NCBI RefSeq assembly: GCF_000496835.1
Contig: NZ_KI543239.1
Span: 1 to 64,000, forward strand
Reading direction: 5' to 3'
Source of the DNA: Thalassobacillus devorans MSP14
Lineage (GTDB): Bacteria > Bacillota > Bacilli > Bacillales > Halobacillaceae
DNA: 64,000 nt
The position numbers and the translations under genes were made by a program. The number at the start of each line of letters is the position of its first letter. Position 1 is the stretch's first letter. The notes beneath the pieces are model-generated. The model made no database searches and was not told the origin of the DNA. It saw only the letters and a program-made list of their open reading frames with translations. Of this stretch, positions 37,184 through 47,044 are shown one piece after another.

Positions 37184-38665
37184 TTATTCCCGATTGTTCA
37201 CCTCGAATGCGGTGCGGATCCCAGATTCAACAGCACCTTCCATCCATCCATGGAAGGATGAGGTATGTTCTCCTGCAAAATGGAGCCTTTGTTCAGGCAA
37301 AGGGATGATTTTGCCATAATTCATTTCCTGATTAGGGGTATACAACGTAAAGCACCCTCCTGAAAAAGGGTTCTGACTCCAGTTGAACGTTACTCCCTGG
37401 ATGAATTCTGTATATACTTGATTGCCATATATTTTCGCCAGGTTTTCCAAAGTAAGACGTATGTGTTCCTCTTTCGGCTGACTGTTCCATAACATTGCAT
37501 TATTCCCCCAGCTATAGCTGGCCAGCATAACGGCTGGGCCGGTGCCGCCGATATTATTACTGGGAATATAGGTGAACCGTGTGGGACTATCAGAAATGAC
37601 GTTGCCAAGCTGGTCTTTTTCCCAAAACCGGCTCTTGAATTCAATGCCTATTTTTACGGCCGGTACATTGGTCAATTCTTTGATAGCTGACCATTTTTCA
37701 AAAGAGATGGAATCATAAGGCTCAACGTCAATGTATTGAAATACTGTGAATGGAAGCGAAGTAATAGCGAAGTCCCCGCGATATTTTCTTTGTTGCCCTG
37801 TCACTCGGTCCTTTGTTACAAAATCAATCCCGTCTGCACGTTGAATGATTTTTGTTACTTGCTGATTGCAAATAATGTTTCCACTAAGCTGTGGTAAAAA
37901 GGCCAGAGGAAGCTTGTCATTTCCGCCGGTTATTTGATAAAAGCTGGTCTCTTCATTGAAGATAGGGAAGATGATATCTGTCAAAATATCGATAAAAGCG
38001 AATTCCGGAAAACCTTCTATCCCTAACAGGACACTGATTTTTCTAATGGCATTGGCAGACATCGATTGCCCGATCGGGTTGTTCTTCAGGAAATCACCCA
38101 TCGAATAACGTGCGAATTTTTGTTTTAACTGTTCCTGCTGCTCTGGAGTGCTGAGGTTATATAATTCAATGAAAGGTTCCACAGCAGATAGAAATAGTTC
38201 TGTTGCTGTTTTCCCCTTTTCCCAATCCTCTACTGGGTAGTTTAAAATGTCAGGGTTTTGTTCATACCTCTCACGGGTGGTCATAATCCCATTGGCAAAT
38301 AGAATATCCCTCGGGGTCGTATTGATGAATTTATTTACGGGCAGTCCGAATCGGCGTATATATTCGAACACCAGGACATGGCTATCAGGTATACGCATGG
38401 CTCCCAGTTCCAGGTAGTTCCCTTGATGAAAAGGTTGTCGTATGGTAAAAACTCTTCCACCGATGCGGTTGTTTGCTTCTAGAATAGTGACGTCATGCCC
38501 GGCTTGTTTTAATAATGATGCCGCAGTCAAACCGGCCAGTCCTGCTCCTGCTATCAATATTTTTTTAGGCTGAGAAGCAGGGGTAAGTCCTTTTCTTAAA
38601 ATAGTCAGCATATCTTGCGGATAAGTAAACTCATCATATGTATGGAACACGTTATTATAATTCAA
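37184..38665 (-). CDS. Flavin amine oxidase (monoamine/L-amino acid oxidase family)
   Basis: 493 aa. FAD-binding GAGLAGLTAASLL at 40-52, EANNRIGGR loop, and the C-terminal FAGEHTS FAD motif. No signal peptide. Family members oxidise amines or L-amino acids to imines with hydrogen peroxide. The next gene downstream encodes a peroxidase-like protein transcribed in the same direction but upstream, which may be relevant. Start is TTG 38665 behind GGGGAGGTG. Confidence 0.87.
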   Translation of the reverse strand: MNYNNVFHTYDEFTYPQDMLTILRKGLTPASQPKKILIAGAGLAGLTAASLLKQAGHDVTILEANNRIGGRVFTIRQPFHQGNYLELGAMRIPDSHVLVFEYIRRFGLPVNKFINTTPRDILFANGIMTTRERYEQNPDILNYPVEDWEKGKTATELFLSAVEPFIELYNLSTPEQQEQLKQKFARYSMGDFLKNNPIGQSMSANAIRKISVLLGIEGFPEFAFIDILTDIIFPIFNEETSFYQITGGNDKLPLAFLPQLSGNIICNQQVTKIIQRADGIDFVTKDRVTGQQRKYRGDFAITSLPFTVFQYIDVEPYDSISFEKWSAIKELTNVPAVKIGIEFKSRFWEKDQLGNVISDSPTRFTYIPSNNIGGTGPAVMLASYSWGNNAMLWNSQPKEEHIRLTLENLAKIYGNQVYTEFIQGVTFNWSQNPFSGGCFTLYTPNQEMNYGKIIPLPEQRLHFAGEHTSSFHGWMEGAVESGIRTAFEVNNRE

Positions 38666-38803
38666 ATAATGACACCTCCCCGGTCTTATACATATGCTTC
38701 CCTCATCTGGAATATGTGGGGAAGGAAGTCTGACCGGAGATTCAGGTCATTGCAGTGGCTTAACGTAATAAGGACGAGTAAGGGTTACTCGTCCAACAGT
38801 TTA

Positions 38804-39286
38804 CTATCTGTTCAATAATTTTTGAATTTCTTCTTCGATACTTTCGGGTTTCGTCTTAGGAGCATACCGATTGATGACCGTTCCGTTCTGGTTGACCAGA
38901 AATTTAGTGAAATTCCATTTGACCTGGTCCGAAATCATACCAGGTGCTTCTTTTACCAGATGTTGAAATAACGGATGGGCATCTTTGCCTTTTACATCCA
39001 CTTTACTGAACATTGGAAAGCTTACGCCATAATTTACTTTACAAAATTCTTGGATATCCTGTTCGGTGCCTGGTTCCTGATTCATAAACTGGTTGCTTGG
39101 AAATCCTAATACTTCAAAGCCCTGGTCTTTATAAGCATCATATAACTCCTCCAAGCCTTCATACTGAGGAGTGAACCCGCATTTACTTGCGGTGTTGACA
39201 ATAAGCAATACCTTCCCCTCATAATCGGCTAACTTCTTATCTTCTCCGGTGATTGTCTTTGCGGAAAAATCATGGACATTACTCAT
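38804..39286 (-). CDS. Glutathione peroxidase family protein
   Basis: 160-aa thioredoxin-fold peroxidase. Peroxidatic cysteine C36 in [10 protein letters not shown]; conserved [13 protein letters not shown] and the tryptophan motif KWNFTKFLV. In Firmicutes this non-selenium type probably uses thioredoxin rather than glutathione. RBS GGGAGGCGG. No partner except possible readthrough into the amine oxidase gene. Confidence 0.94.
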   Translation of the reverse strand: MSNVHDFSAKTITGEDKKLADYEGKVLLIVNTASKCGFTPQYEGLEELYDAYKDQGFEVLGFPSNQFMNQEPGTEQDIQEFCKVNYGVSFPMFSKVDVKGKDAHPLFQHLVKEAPGMISDQVKWNFTKFLVNQNGTVINRYAPKTKPESIEEEIQKLLNR

Positions 39287-39360
39287 TAAACCGCCTCCCT
39301 TTAAATCAAAAGCTAGCAGTAAGCATCAGACAAGTCAAAAGATAATGCTTCCTAAACAAG

Positions 39361-39400
39361 AAAAGCCAGCGTAAGCCTCCCTCAGAGACAAACGCTGGCT
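39361..39400 (-). terminator. Terminator of hom-thrC-thrB
   Basis: Minus-strand stem AGCCAGCGT/ACGCTGGCT with a 19-base loop and TTTT. Confidence 0.8.
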
Positions 39401-39413
39401 GACATTTTTAATT

Positions 39414-40343
39414 TTATTTAGCTGCAGAACAGGTATGGTTGTCAAGAGTGACGGTAACTCCTCTTCCCGCTGGCTGTAGGAGTTCAACAGCTCCATCAGG
39501 AAAGTGAGGAGCTAACCTGCGCATCACTGACTTTCCTTTTCGGGGAGGGGTAAAGCATAGCAGAATCGGACCTGCACCGCTGATAGCAACCCCATAGATA
39601 GGCAATGATTCTTTCAATTGCATAATCTTTTTCCATTCTGTTATCGCCTGGACACGGTAGGGTTGATGGAAAAGGTCTTCGGTCATCATTTTTCCGGCCA
39701 GTTCCCAATCATTCTGCAATAGGGCAGCTGTCAGGACATTGCTGATACTGCTTGCTTCGACTGCTTGATGATAGGGGAAACTTTCTGGCAAAAGCCCTCG
39801 TGAATCATCTGTTTTCATCTCATAATCCGGAATGACAGCAACAATATCGACGTCCGGATGCCCGCCTAAAACAATATGAGTATCATTTTCCTGGTGGCAG
39901 CCGATAACCAGACCTCCGTACAGGGAAGCTGCTACGTTATCAGGATGACCTTCATAAAGGCTGGCATGCCGTGCTTTTTCCTTTAAAGAGAGTTCAAGTT
40001 CCAACAGTTGATCAGCCAGCTCTATTCCAGCCACAATAGCAGCAGCACTGCTGCCGAAACCTTTAGACATCGGGAAGTCGCTGGTCAATTGGACAGCCAC
40101 AGGAGGAAGAGAAGTCTCTCCATGCGCCTCAGCGACAGCCGCTGCCACTTGGTAAATCAGGTTTTCCTTTCCGGTAGGAAGACCGGCTAAGTTTTCGGAC
40201 TTGGCCTCAAACAACCATTGGTCATTCGGGATCACATATAATGTTAAATAACGATTGACAGCAAGCCCGATAGAATCAAATCCGGGTCCTAAATTGGCAG
40301 TACTTGCAGGGACTCTTATCGAGAACATCCCGCCCGCCTTCAT
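39414..40343 (-). CDS. thrB: Homoserine kinase
   Basis: 309-aa GHMP kinase that phosphorylates homoserine. ATP loop [12 protein letters not shown] near 91-102; N-terminal [15 protein letters not shown]. The ATG at 40343 overlaps the thrC stop (ATGA); a second ATG five codons on, after GGCGGGCGGG, is possible. Last gene of hom-thrC-thrB. Confidence 0.94.
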   Translation of the reverse strand: MKAGGMFSIRVPASTANLGPGFDSIGLAVNRYLTLYVIPNDQWLFEAKSENLAGLPTGKENLIYQVAAAVAEAHGETSLPPVAVQLTSDFPMSKGFGSSAAAIVAGIELADQLLELELSLKEKARHASLYEGHPDNVAASLYGGLVIGCHQENDTHIVLGGHPDVDIVAVIPDYEMKTDDSRGLLPESFPYHQAVEASSISNVLTAALLQNDWELAGKMMTEDLFHQPYRVQAITEWKKIMQLKESLPIYGVAISGAGPILLCFTPPRKGKSVMRRLAPHFPDGAVELLQPAGRGVTVTLDNHTCSAAK

Positions 40344-41401
40344 GATTTGACACGACCTAAGATATGATCGAAAACCACTTCTTCTTCATTCGGCAGCACT
40401 ACAGGCTTCAGGGTGGAGTTTTCTATCGCACAGTCGGGATCTTTCAGTCCATTTCCAGTCAGGACTGCGACTACTTTTGAGCCTTTTTTTATGTGTCCAT
40501 TTTCAATATCTTTCTTTATACCTGCGATCGAAGCACAAGAAGCGGGTTCGGCAAAAACGCCTTCGGATTGTGCGAGCAAATGATAGGCTTCGAGGATTTC
40601 CTCGTCCGTTACCGCATCGATTTTACCGTTGGATTCATTGGACGCTGCAATAGCTTTATCCCAGCTGGCAGGATTGCCGATCCGGATAGCAGTCGCGAGG
40701 GTTTCCGGGTTCTCAACGACTTCGTTTCTCACAATTGCTGCTGAGCCTTCTGCTTCAAAGCCATGCATACCTGGAAGGCCTGTATGATTACGTTCATTGT
40801 ATTCCTGGAATCCTTTCCAGTATGCTGTTATATTGCCTGCATTTCCGACTGGAATCGCCAGTACGTCGGGAGCAGTGCCTAGTTGTTCGCATACTTCAAA
40901 GGCAGCTGTTTTCTGGCCTTCAATCCGGTAAGGATTCACAGAGTTGACGAGCGTGATTGGTGCTTCTTCGCTTAAGTTCCGTACCATTTGCATTGCGTTA
41001 TCAAAGTTTCCTTTGATGGCATATATTTCAGCCCCATACATGACTGCCTGCGCCATTTTCCCCATAGCGATTTTTCCGTCTGGAATGACCACGATACAAC
41101 GCATGTTAGCTCTTGCAGCGTACGCTGCGGCAGCCGCCGATGTATTACCGGTCGAAGCGCACATGACTGCTTCACTGCCTTCTTCCTTTGCTTTTGCTAC
41201 TGCCATCACCATCCCGCGGTCTTTAAAGGAACCTGTTGGATTCAGGCCTTCATACTTGACGTGGAGGTCCACGCCGAGTTGTTCGGATAAATTATCTAAT
41301 ACGATTAATGGGGTATTACCTTCCCATAAAGATAATTTAGGTGTTTGGTCATTGACTGGTAAATATTCTTTGTATTGATGGAGCAGACCTTTCCAGTTCA
41401 T
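40340..41401 (-). CDS. thrC: Threonine synthase
   Basis: 353-aa PLP enzyme converting O-phosphohomoserine to threonine. PLP lysine K60 in [10 protein letters not shown]; phosphate-binding [13 protein letters not shown] near 104. Coupled to hom (TGATG overlap) and to thrB (ATGA overlap). Confidence 0.96.
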   Translation of the reverse strand: MNWKGLLHQYKEYLPVNDQTPKLSLWEGNTPLIVLDNLSEQLGVDLHVKYEGLNPTGSFKDRGMVMAVAKAKEEGSEAVMCASTGNTSAAAAAYAARANMRCIVVIPDGKIAMGKMAQAVMYGAEIYAIKGNFDNAMQMVRNLSEEAPITLVNSVNPYRIEGQKTAAFEVCEQLGTAPDVLAIPVGNAGNITAYWKGFQEYNERNHTGLPGMHGFEAEGSAAIVRNEVVENPETLATAIRIGNPASWDKAIAASNESNGKIDAVTDEEILEAYHLLAQSEGVFAEPASCASIAGIKKDIENGHIKKGSKVVAVLTGNGLKDPDCAIENSTLKPVVLPNEEEVVFDHILGRVKS

Positions 41402-42699
41402 CAGCTTTCATCTCCTTCGACGCGGTAACTGCTTTTGATTTCAGAAACAACATCCAAATCATGCAGTTGTTGTAAAATGGCCTGATAGTTTTTCTTGGAT
41501 ACGGTATGGGTTGTCATCACGATATCTGCCACACCTTCTTCTTTTGCAGGCTGCTGTAAGATTTTTTCTAAGCTTACGCCATAACTGGAAAACAAGGCAG
41601 TTAATGCTGAAAAAGTACCTGGCTGGTCCTTCGCATGCAGACGTAAGAAGTATTTTGCTTCAATTTCATCATCGTCTTTTAAGCTTTTTTCGAACTGCGG
41701 TAAAACAGCGCTGTTGCCAGTTACGCCTAGGCGGATATTTTTCATTACCTCTACAAGGTCTGAAACGACAGCAGTGGCAGTCGGCAGTTTACCGGCCCCA
41801 GGTCCGTAGAACATCGTTTCACCGACAGCTTCGCCATACACATAAACAGCATTGAATTCATCATTAACAGCGGCGAGCGGGTGAGTTTCCGGAAATAGTG
41901 CCGGTTGAACACTAACTTCGACTTTATCCCCGGTTCGGTCAGCTATCCCGATTAGCTTCATCGTATAGCCAAGCTGTTTACTATATTCGAGATCCTCTTT
42001 TGAAACCTGGGAGATGCCGGCAATCGACACATCATTCAAATCGAGATGCATGGAGAAACCGAGCGTTCCAAGAATTGCGATCTTTCTGGCGGCATCAATT
42101 CCTTCCACATCCGCAGTAGGATCAGCCTCTGCATATCCCAATTCCTGTGCTTCTTTCAGTACGTCATCATAAGCGGCGCCATCCTGAGTCATTTTAGTCA
42201 GGATGTAATTAGTTGTTCCGTTAAGGATCCCCATCATCTTAGTAATCCGGTCAGAAGAGAGCCCTTCCACCAGGCTGCGCAGGATGGGGATACCACCAGC
42301 GACAGAAGCTTCATAAAATAAATCACAGCGGTTCTCAGAGGCCACTTCCAATAATTCGCTGCCGTGAACGGCCATCAAATCTTTGTTGGCGGTAACCACA
42401 TGTTTTTTATTTTGGAGGGCTTGGACAATGTAGTCTTTCGTCCCCTCGACCCCGCCCATTACTTCGATGATGACGTCCAGTTCCGGATCGTTGAGTACAT
42501 CATCGGCATTGGCTGTCAATTTTGCTCCGTTCAGAACAACATCGCGCTTTTTCTCCAGGTTGTTGACCAGAATGTGTTTTACTTCCACATTACAGCCGAC
42601 CTGGTGTTTCAGTTTATCCTGGTGTTGTTCAATAATATGCACGACACCGCTTCCTACGGTACCTAACCCGAGCAGGCCTATGGAGATTGTTTGTGTCAT
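41401..42699 (-). CDS. hom: Homoserine dehydrogenase
   Basis: 432 aa. NAD(P) motif [11 protein letters not shown] at the N terminus, catalytic region [10 protein letters not shown]...ANKDLMA, and a C-terminal ACT domain (about 350-430) for threonine feedback inhibition. ATG 42699 is nine bases after GGAGG; an upstream in-frame ATG at 42708 abuts that site. First gene of the threonine operon. Confidence 0.96.
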   Translation of the reverse strand: MTQTISIGLLGLGTVGSGVVHIIEQHQDKLKHQVGCNVEVKHILVNNLEKKRDVVLNGAKLTANADDVLNDPELDVIIEVMGGVEGTKDYIVQALQNKKHVVTANKDLMAVHGSELLEVASENRCDLFYEASVAGGIPILRSLVEGLSSDRITKMMGILNGTTNYILTKMTQDGAAYDDVLKEAQELGYAEADPTADVEGIDAARKIAILGTLGFSMHLDLNDVSIAGISQVSKEDLEYSKQLGYTMKLIGIADRTGDKVEVSVQPALFPETHPLAAVNDEFNAVYVYGEAVGETMFYGPGAGKLPTATAVVSDLVEVMKNIRLGVTGNSAVLPQFEKSLKDDDEIEAKYFLRLHAKDQPGTFSALTALFSSYGVSLEKILQQPAKEEGVADIVMTTHTVSKKNYQAILQQLHDLDVVSEIKSSYRVEGDES

Positions 42700-42756
42700 G
42701 TCCTTCATCCTCCTTTTTGTATTTATAGAAAGTACATTCGTTTACGTATAAAGGAC

Positions 42757-42785
42757 ATTATAGTGATGAAGCAGGGGTTTTACAA
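42757..42785 (-). promoter_or_regulatory. Promoter of hom-thrC-thrB
   Basis: Minus strand TTGTAA (42785-42780) and TATAAT (42762-42757) with 17-base spacing, about 58 bases upstream of the start. No T-box features are seen in this short leader. Confidence 0.75.
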
Positions 42786-42925
42786 CCCTTTTTCTGAAAA
42801 ATTTACAAAAAGGAATATATCACTTGGGATAGGATATATTTCCATTTGGTTAAAAGGGTTTAACTTATACATATATAAGGGAACCTATTAGTAGAAAGTG
42901 ACATGTTAAGAAAGGATGAAGATGA

Positions 42926-42994
42926 ATGATCCGTACAATTTTGATGATTATTGGTGCAATTGTAGTGATCGGTGCAATTTTATCTATGATTTAA
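42926..42994 (+). CDS. Tiny single-span membrane peptide (22 aa)
   Basis: A 22-residue peptide MIRTILMIIGAIVVIGAILS plus MI (alternating hydrophobic, glycine-spaced) that would span the membrane once. AAAGGATG lies seven to eight bases upstream. A strong dedicated terminator follows 19 bases after the stop. Short for annotation but the SD, the composition and the terminator together support a real gene. Function unknown. Confidence 0.6.
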   Translation: MIRTILMIIGAIVVIGAILSMI

Positions 42995-43012
42995 TAAAAA
43001 AAAGCGAATGAG

Positions 43013-43051
43013 AGCAGGAGCCAGGCGAACAGCCCGGCTCCTGCTTTTTTT
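43013..43051 (+). terminator. Terminator after the 22-aa peptide gene
   Basis: 10-bp stem AGCAGGAGCC/GGCTCCTGCT with a CCC/GG inner part and eight T residues. Confidence 0.93.
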
Positions 43052-43090
43052 ATGTTGTGAGATGATCTTTCAGTTAAGCTCCCTTTTCCT

Positions 43091-43330
43091 GAAGACTCAG
43101 TTTCGAGATTTCAGGTAGCGATTATGGCGGCTGGGAAAACGGATCGCTTTCCGTGGGCATGTGGTGAGCTTCCTCAGGCTTCGCCTTGCGGGATCTCACC
43201 GATTATGTTCATCCCACAGGACTTTGAATTTTCACCCTGACTTAACCCACGCACGAAGGAAATGCATAGCATTTTCGAGGAGTCTCCCCGTTTTCCCAAC
43301 CACCATACGATTGTAAGAATCTCGAAACGC
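43091..43330 (-). repeat. Dispersed Bacillaceae-type structured repeat, copy 1 (interrupted)
   Basis: On the minus strand: GGGAAAACGGGGAGACTCCT, then an extra ~77 bases, then GTGAGATCCCGCAAGGCG, GCCTGAGGAAGCTCACC, CCACGGAAAGCGATCCGTTT. The outer end GAAGACTC.GTTTCGAGAT matches the complement of copy 2's end. It resembles a repeat seen widely in Bacillaceae intergenic DNA (from memory, not searched). The extra loop distinguishes it from copy 2. Confidence 0.75.
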
Positions 43331-43423
43331 CTATCAAGAATAGTTTGCTTTTGGCCAGAAAGAACATTCAAATTAGCATTGTGTTAGCATTTTTTTCACA
43401 AAAGGGGTGGACTTCCCAAGCAC

Positions 43424-43600
43424 GATTTCGAGCATCCTGTATGGCAAAGGGCGTGGGGGAAGGGTGAGACTCCCGCGGGAGAAGGATCTAGGCGAGATCC
43501 CACAGGGCGATAGCCCGAGGAAGCTCGCCAGGTCCCCCGCAGGAAAGCGAATCCTTCCCCAACGACCTAAACTCCTTCCAACATCTCGAAATCGAGTCTT
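43424..43600 (+). repeat. Dispersed Bacillaceae-type structured repeat, copy 2
   Basis: Plus strand GGGGAAGGGTGAGACTCCCG, GGCGAGATCCCACAGGGCG, GCCCGAGGAAGCTCGCC, CCGCAGGAAAGCGAATCCTT, ending ATCTCGAAATCGAGTCTTC. Opposite orientation to copy 1. Internal arms (GGCGAG/CTCGCC; GGGGAAGG/CCTTCCCC) predict a long cruciform or RNA hairpin. A reading frame across it is not a gene. Confidence 0.75.
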
Positions 43601-43670
43601 CCATAATCCGGCCCTATTATTGAATAAGTCTCTTATGAAAAATCAAACCGTTTTGGGCTTGAAAAATAAA

Positions 43671-43737
43671 TAGGGGGATTTCCCCGAGAGGATGGGGAGT
43701 TTCCCCGATTACGGAAATCCCCGCCGCTTCCTATAAT
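43671..43737 (+). promoter_or_regulatory. Promoter of the nitrate cluster with three candidate NreC boxes
   Basis: TATAAT at 43732-43737 with no good -35. Upstream are three related boxes: GGGGATTTCCCC (43674-43685), GGGGAGTTTCCCC (43694-43706) and, reversed, GGAAATCCCC (43713-43722). The first two are GC-rich dyads. NreC in staphylococci binds GC-rich palindromes upstream of nitrate and nitrite genes; here nreC lies in the same cluster. Activator-dependent initiation would fit the missing -35. Confidence 0.65.
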
Positions 43738-43800
43738 TAAATTAACAAGTTAAAGGGATCACACTCCCACATAAAAAGTTATCAAGAAGGGGATTTGAAA

Positions 43801-44889
43801 ATGGCTGAAACAGTGTTAAGAAAACCAATGAAAGCGACACACTCCATTAATAATGCATTTGCTTCGAAGTTTGCTAAGTCCATGTTTCTTACCGTCAGCG
43901 GCATCATCGTGCTGATGTTCATCGGAACAAGGATGTTTACACATGTCGATTTAAATTTATACGGATATATGGTGGGTACCTTCGTATTCATCGCTGGATT
44001 CTTCTACCGGTTCATAGCGTGGGGAGAAAGACCGCCAACCAAAATCATTATCAAAAAAGGAATCAAGCTGTTGTTCCGTAAGTCAACGCCAAAAACTTCC
44101 GTCAACCACCTTGGTACGTACGAATTCATCTGGAATAGGGGAATCTACCGATGGACCCAGCACTTGCTGATTGGCTGGGGTGTCATTCTTTCCTGCCTGG
44201 TTACCTTTCCGCTCGTTTTCGGCTGGATGTATTTCACGATGGAGGAAAACGGCTATTATACCATCGTTGCGATGGGGATGGACCTGATGACCGTGCCAGC
44301 TGATGGCGTTATCGCTTTTCTTTCTTATAATGCTTTGAATATCACAGCAATAATGGTAATAATCGGTGTCTCTATGGCTCTGTATCGACGTTTGAAAAAT
44401 ATGCAGGCCAGGGCAGAGCAAAAATTCATATATGATTTTCTTCCACTCTACTTATTGCTGTTCATTAGTATCACCGGCTTGATTTTGACTTTCATGAACG
44501 TATTTTTACATGGAGCAGGACATTACGCGATGTCACTCATACACCAGTATTCAGTCATTGTGACATTGATTTATCTGCCATTCGGGAAACTTGCTCATAT
44601 TCCATTCCGTCCGCTAAGTGTTTTTGCAAGAAACTATCGGGAACATTACGGCGAACAATCCATGAAAGAATGTAAGGTTTGTGGGGATGAATTCGTATCA
44701 ACCGAGCAGTCACAGGATGTTGTCAATGTCCTGGGGACCAATGAAATAGATTTCACGATGGAGCAGGACGGATTCAATTTAGCTGAATTGTGTCTCCCAT
44801 GCCGCCGTAAGTACCGCATCGCCAGATTTTCAGGATTTCCGACCCATGAGGTGAAAACCAAGGAGGCCAACCAAAATGCAAAGGGATAA
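43801..44889 (+). CDS. Membrane cytochrome b-like subunit with C-terminal CxxC/CxxC domain
   Basis: 362 aa. Several membrane helices (about 27-47, 56-72, 118-142, 170-198, 220-243, 250-278) with histidines inside or near them suggest a quinol-oxidising, heme-b type membrane subunit. The cytosolic C terminus has CKVCGDE (about 290) and CLPCRRK (about 340), a possible zinc or metal knuckle. ATG 43801 follows AGAAGGGG. Overlaps the catalytic subunit gene by 14 bases. Family assignment is uncertain. Confidence 0.65.
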   Translation: MAETVLRKPMKATHSINNAFASKFAKSMFLTVSGIIVLMFIGTRMFTHVDLNLYGYMVGTFVFIAGFFYRFIAWGERPPTKIIIKKGIKLLFRKSTPKTSVNHLGTYEFIWNRGIYRWTQHLLIGWGVILSCLVTFPLVFGWMYFTMEENGYYTIVAMGMDLMTVPADGVIAFLSYNALNITAIMVIIGVSMALYRRLKNMQARAEQKFIYDFLPLYLLLFISITGLILTFMNVFLHGAGHYAMSLIHQYSVIVTLIYLPFGKLAHIPFRPLSVFARNYREHYGEQSMKECKVCGDEFVSTEQSQDVVNVLGTNEIDFTMEQDGFNLAELCLPCRRKYRIARFSGFPTHEVKTKEANQNAKG

Positions 44890-47044
44890 ATTTTTTAAAG
44901 AGATAGAGAATGTTAAACACCCGAACGAAAAACTAATCAAGACACACTGCAGCTATTGCGGGATGCAATGCGGGATGAACTTACGGGTGAACACAGCTAC
45001 AAATAAGATCATTGGTGTGGAGCCTCGCTACGATTGGCCGGTAACGGTCGGGAAGATGTGTCCGAAAGGGGTTACTGCCTATCAGCAGACAAATCATGAT
45101 GACCGCATTCTTCGCCCATTGATTCGTGATGATGCTTCCTTGAAAGGGACAAAAGAAGGATTCCGGGAAGCAAGCTGGGAGGAAGCCTACGATCTGATTG
45201 CTGAGAAATTCGGTGAACTTCAGGAAAATTACGGAAAAGACAGCTTGTCGGTATTCAGCGGAGTTTCCATGACCAATGAAAAATGCTATTTAACCGGAAA
45301 GTTCGCCCGTGTCGCTTTAGGTACCCGCTACATCGATTACAATGGACGCTTCTGTATGTCCAGTGCAGCTGGCGGATTTCTTCGGTCTTTCGGTGTCGAC
45401 CGTGGTTCCACACTTCCCTGGACGGATATTCATGAAACTGATTGTTTGTTCATTGCCGGCAGTAATACAGCAGAGTGCCATCCGACTTCCATGTTCCGTA
45501 TTTGGAACGTACAGGAACGCGGCGGTTATATCATCGTGGTTGATCCGCGTGAAACCCCGATCGCAAGGAGAGCAGACCTGCATCTTGATCTGAAACCAGG
45601 CACAGACTTGGCTTTAGCGAACGGGATTGTTCATTTACTAATTGAAAAAGGGTATGCCGATGAAGAATTCGTAAACCAGCATACGAACGGTTTTGAAGAA
45701 ACAAAAGAACTGGTAAAACAGTTCACGCCGGAATATACGAGTTATTTGACTGGTGTAGCACCAGAAAAGATTGAAAGAGCAGCAGAGATTTATGGAAAAG
45801 CCCCAAATGCCATTGTCATGTTTGCGCGAGGTATCGAACAGCAGCATAAAGGTGTAGACAACGTTTCTGGATACACCAACATGGCGCTTGTAACTGGCAA
45901 AATCGGTCGCCCGAAGTCAGGCGTAGCTACCTTCACAGGCCAGGGTAATGGTCAGGGTGGAAGAGAGCACGGGCAGAAATCCGACTTGCTGCCAGGATAC
46001 CGGAAGCTTACCAACCCGCAGCACGTACAAGAGGTCTGTAACGTATGGGGCATTACTCCGGAAGAAATGCCGAAACCAGGTGTTTCCGCTTATGAAATGT
46101 TCGAATTGATGGATCAGAAAGAAATTCGAGGTCTCTATCTGCTATGTTCCAACCCTGCTGTATCGGCACCGAATCTGAATTTTGTCAGGAGTGCTCTGAA
46201 AAAGCTCGACTTCATGGTCTGTGCTGACTTTTACTTATCAGAATCCGCGGAATTTGCCGATGTAATCTTGCCTTCCGTTACATGGTCAGAGGACGAAGGA
46301 ACAGTAACGAATATCGAAGGACGGGTTATTAAAATCAATAAAGCCCAGGAACCATTAGGGGAATCGAAGCCAGACTGGCAGATGCAAGTGGAACTGGCGG
46401 AACGTCTTGGCAAGGGGAAAAACTTTGCACACCTGAAGACAGCAAAAGATGTTGCTGAAGAATTTCGATTAGCGTCCAAAGGAGGAAGCGCTGATTACTA
46501 CGGTGCTACCTGGGATAAGATCGAAAAGCAGGATGGCGTATTCTGGCCGTGTAAAGATGAAAAAGACGAAGGAACGCCACATATGTTTCTGGATAAGAAA
46601 TTTTATCATCCGGATGGGAAAGCTCAAATCTGCGCCTTACCTTATCGTCCGCCGGCAGAAGAACCATGCGAGGAATATCCGCTTCGTTTAACGACCGGAC
46701 GTGTCGTCTACCATTACTTATCCGGAAACCAGACAAGAAGAATCAAGTTTTTAAAAGACATGTGTCCTGAGCCTTACGTAGAGGTGCATCCGGATACAGC
46801 AGCAATATACGACATGGAACATGATGAAAGAATTCGGCTTTATACCCGGAGAGGGGAAGCCGTCTATAAAGTGAAAGTGACAGAAGCCATCCGAAAAGAT
46901 ACTGTATTTGTTCCTTATCATTTCGGTCATGAAGAATCTATTAACCTGTTAACGATCCCGGCGCTGGATCCGAAGTCCAGAATGCCGGAATTCAAGGCCT
47001 GTGCAGCACAAATGCAAAAACTCGATTCTAAGAAGGTGCTTTAA
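44876..47044 (+). CDS. NasC-like molybdopterin nitrate reductase, catalytic subunit
   Basis: 722 aa. N-terminal [4Fe-4S] cysteines C25, C28, C32 and C62 (HCSYCGMQCGM; MCPKG). Long blocks match NasC-type bis-MGD nitrate reductases: KFARVALGT, YIDYNGRFCMS, ARGIEQQHKGVDNVSGY, GQGNGQGGREHGQKSD. No Tat signal, so the enzyme is cytoplasmic. Unlike Bacillus nas clusters there is no NasB or NirBD here; electrons probably come from the neighbouring membrane and ferredoxin subunits. Nitrate is the inferred substrate, supported by the NarK and Nre genes downstream. Confidence 0.85.
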   Translation: MQRDKFFKEIENVKHPNEKLIKTHCSYCGMQCGMNLRVNTATNKIIGVEPRYDWPVTVGKMCPKGVTAYQQTNHDDRILRPLIRDDASLKGTKEGFREASWEEAYDLIAEKFGELQENYGKDSLSVFSGVSMTNEKCYLTGKFARVALGTRYIDYNGRFCMSSAAGGFLRSFGVDRGSTLPWTDIHETDCLFIAGSNTAECHPTSMFRIWNVQERGGYIIVVDPRETPIARRADLHLDLKPGTDLALANGIVHLLIEKGYADEEFVNQHTNGFEETKELVKQFTPEYTSYLTGVAPEKIERAAEIYGKAPNAIVMFARGIEQQHKGVDNVSGYTNMALVTGKIGRPKSGVATFTGQGNGQGGREHGQKSDLLPGYRKLTNPQHVQEVCNVWGITPEEMPKPGVSAYEMFELMDQKEIRGLYLLCSNPAVSAPNLNFVRSALKKLDFMVCADFYLSESAEFADVILPSVTWSEDEGTVTNIEGRVIKINKAQEPLGESKPDWQMQVELAERLGKGKNFAHLKTAKDVAEEFRLASKGGSADYYGATWDKIEKQDGVFWPCKDEKDEGTPHMFLDKKFYHPDGKAQICALPYRPPAEEPCEEYPLRLTTGRVVYHYLSGNQTRRIKFLKDMCPEPYVEVHPDTAAIYDMEHDERIRLYTRRGEAVYKVKVTEAIRKDTVFVPYHFGHEESINLLTIPALDPKSRMPEFKACAAQMQKLDSKKVL

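Noticed and set aside
42700-42925. T-box or riboswitch before hom
   Set aside because: The leader is about 50 bases with an ordinary promoter; no specifier loop, T-box sequence or terminator pair is visible.
43407-43673. 88-codon frame across the intergenic repeat
   Set aside because: It runs through a palindromic repeat copy; amino acid sequence follows the repeat, not a gene.
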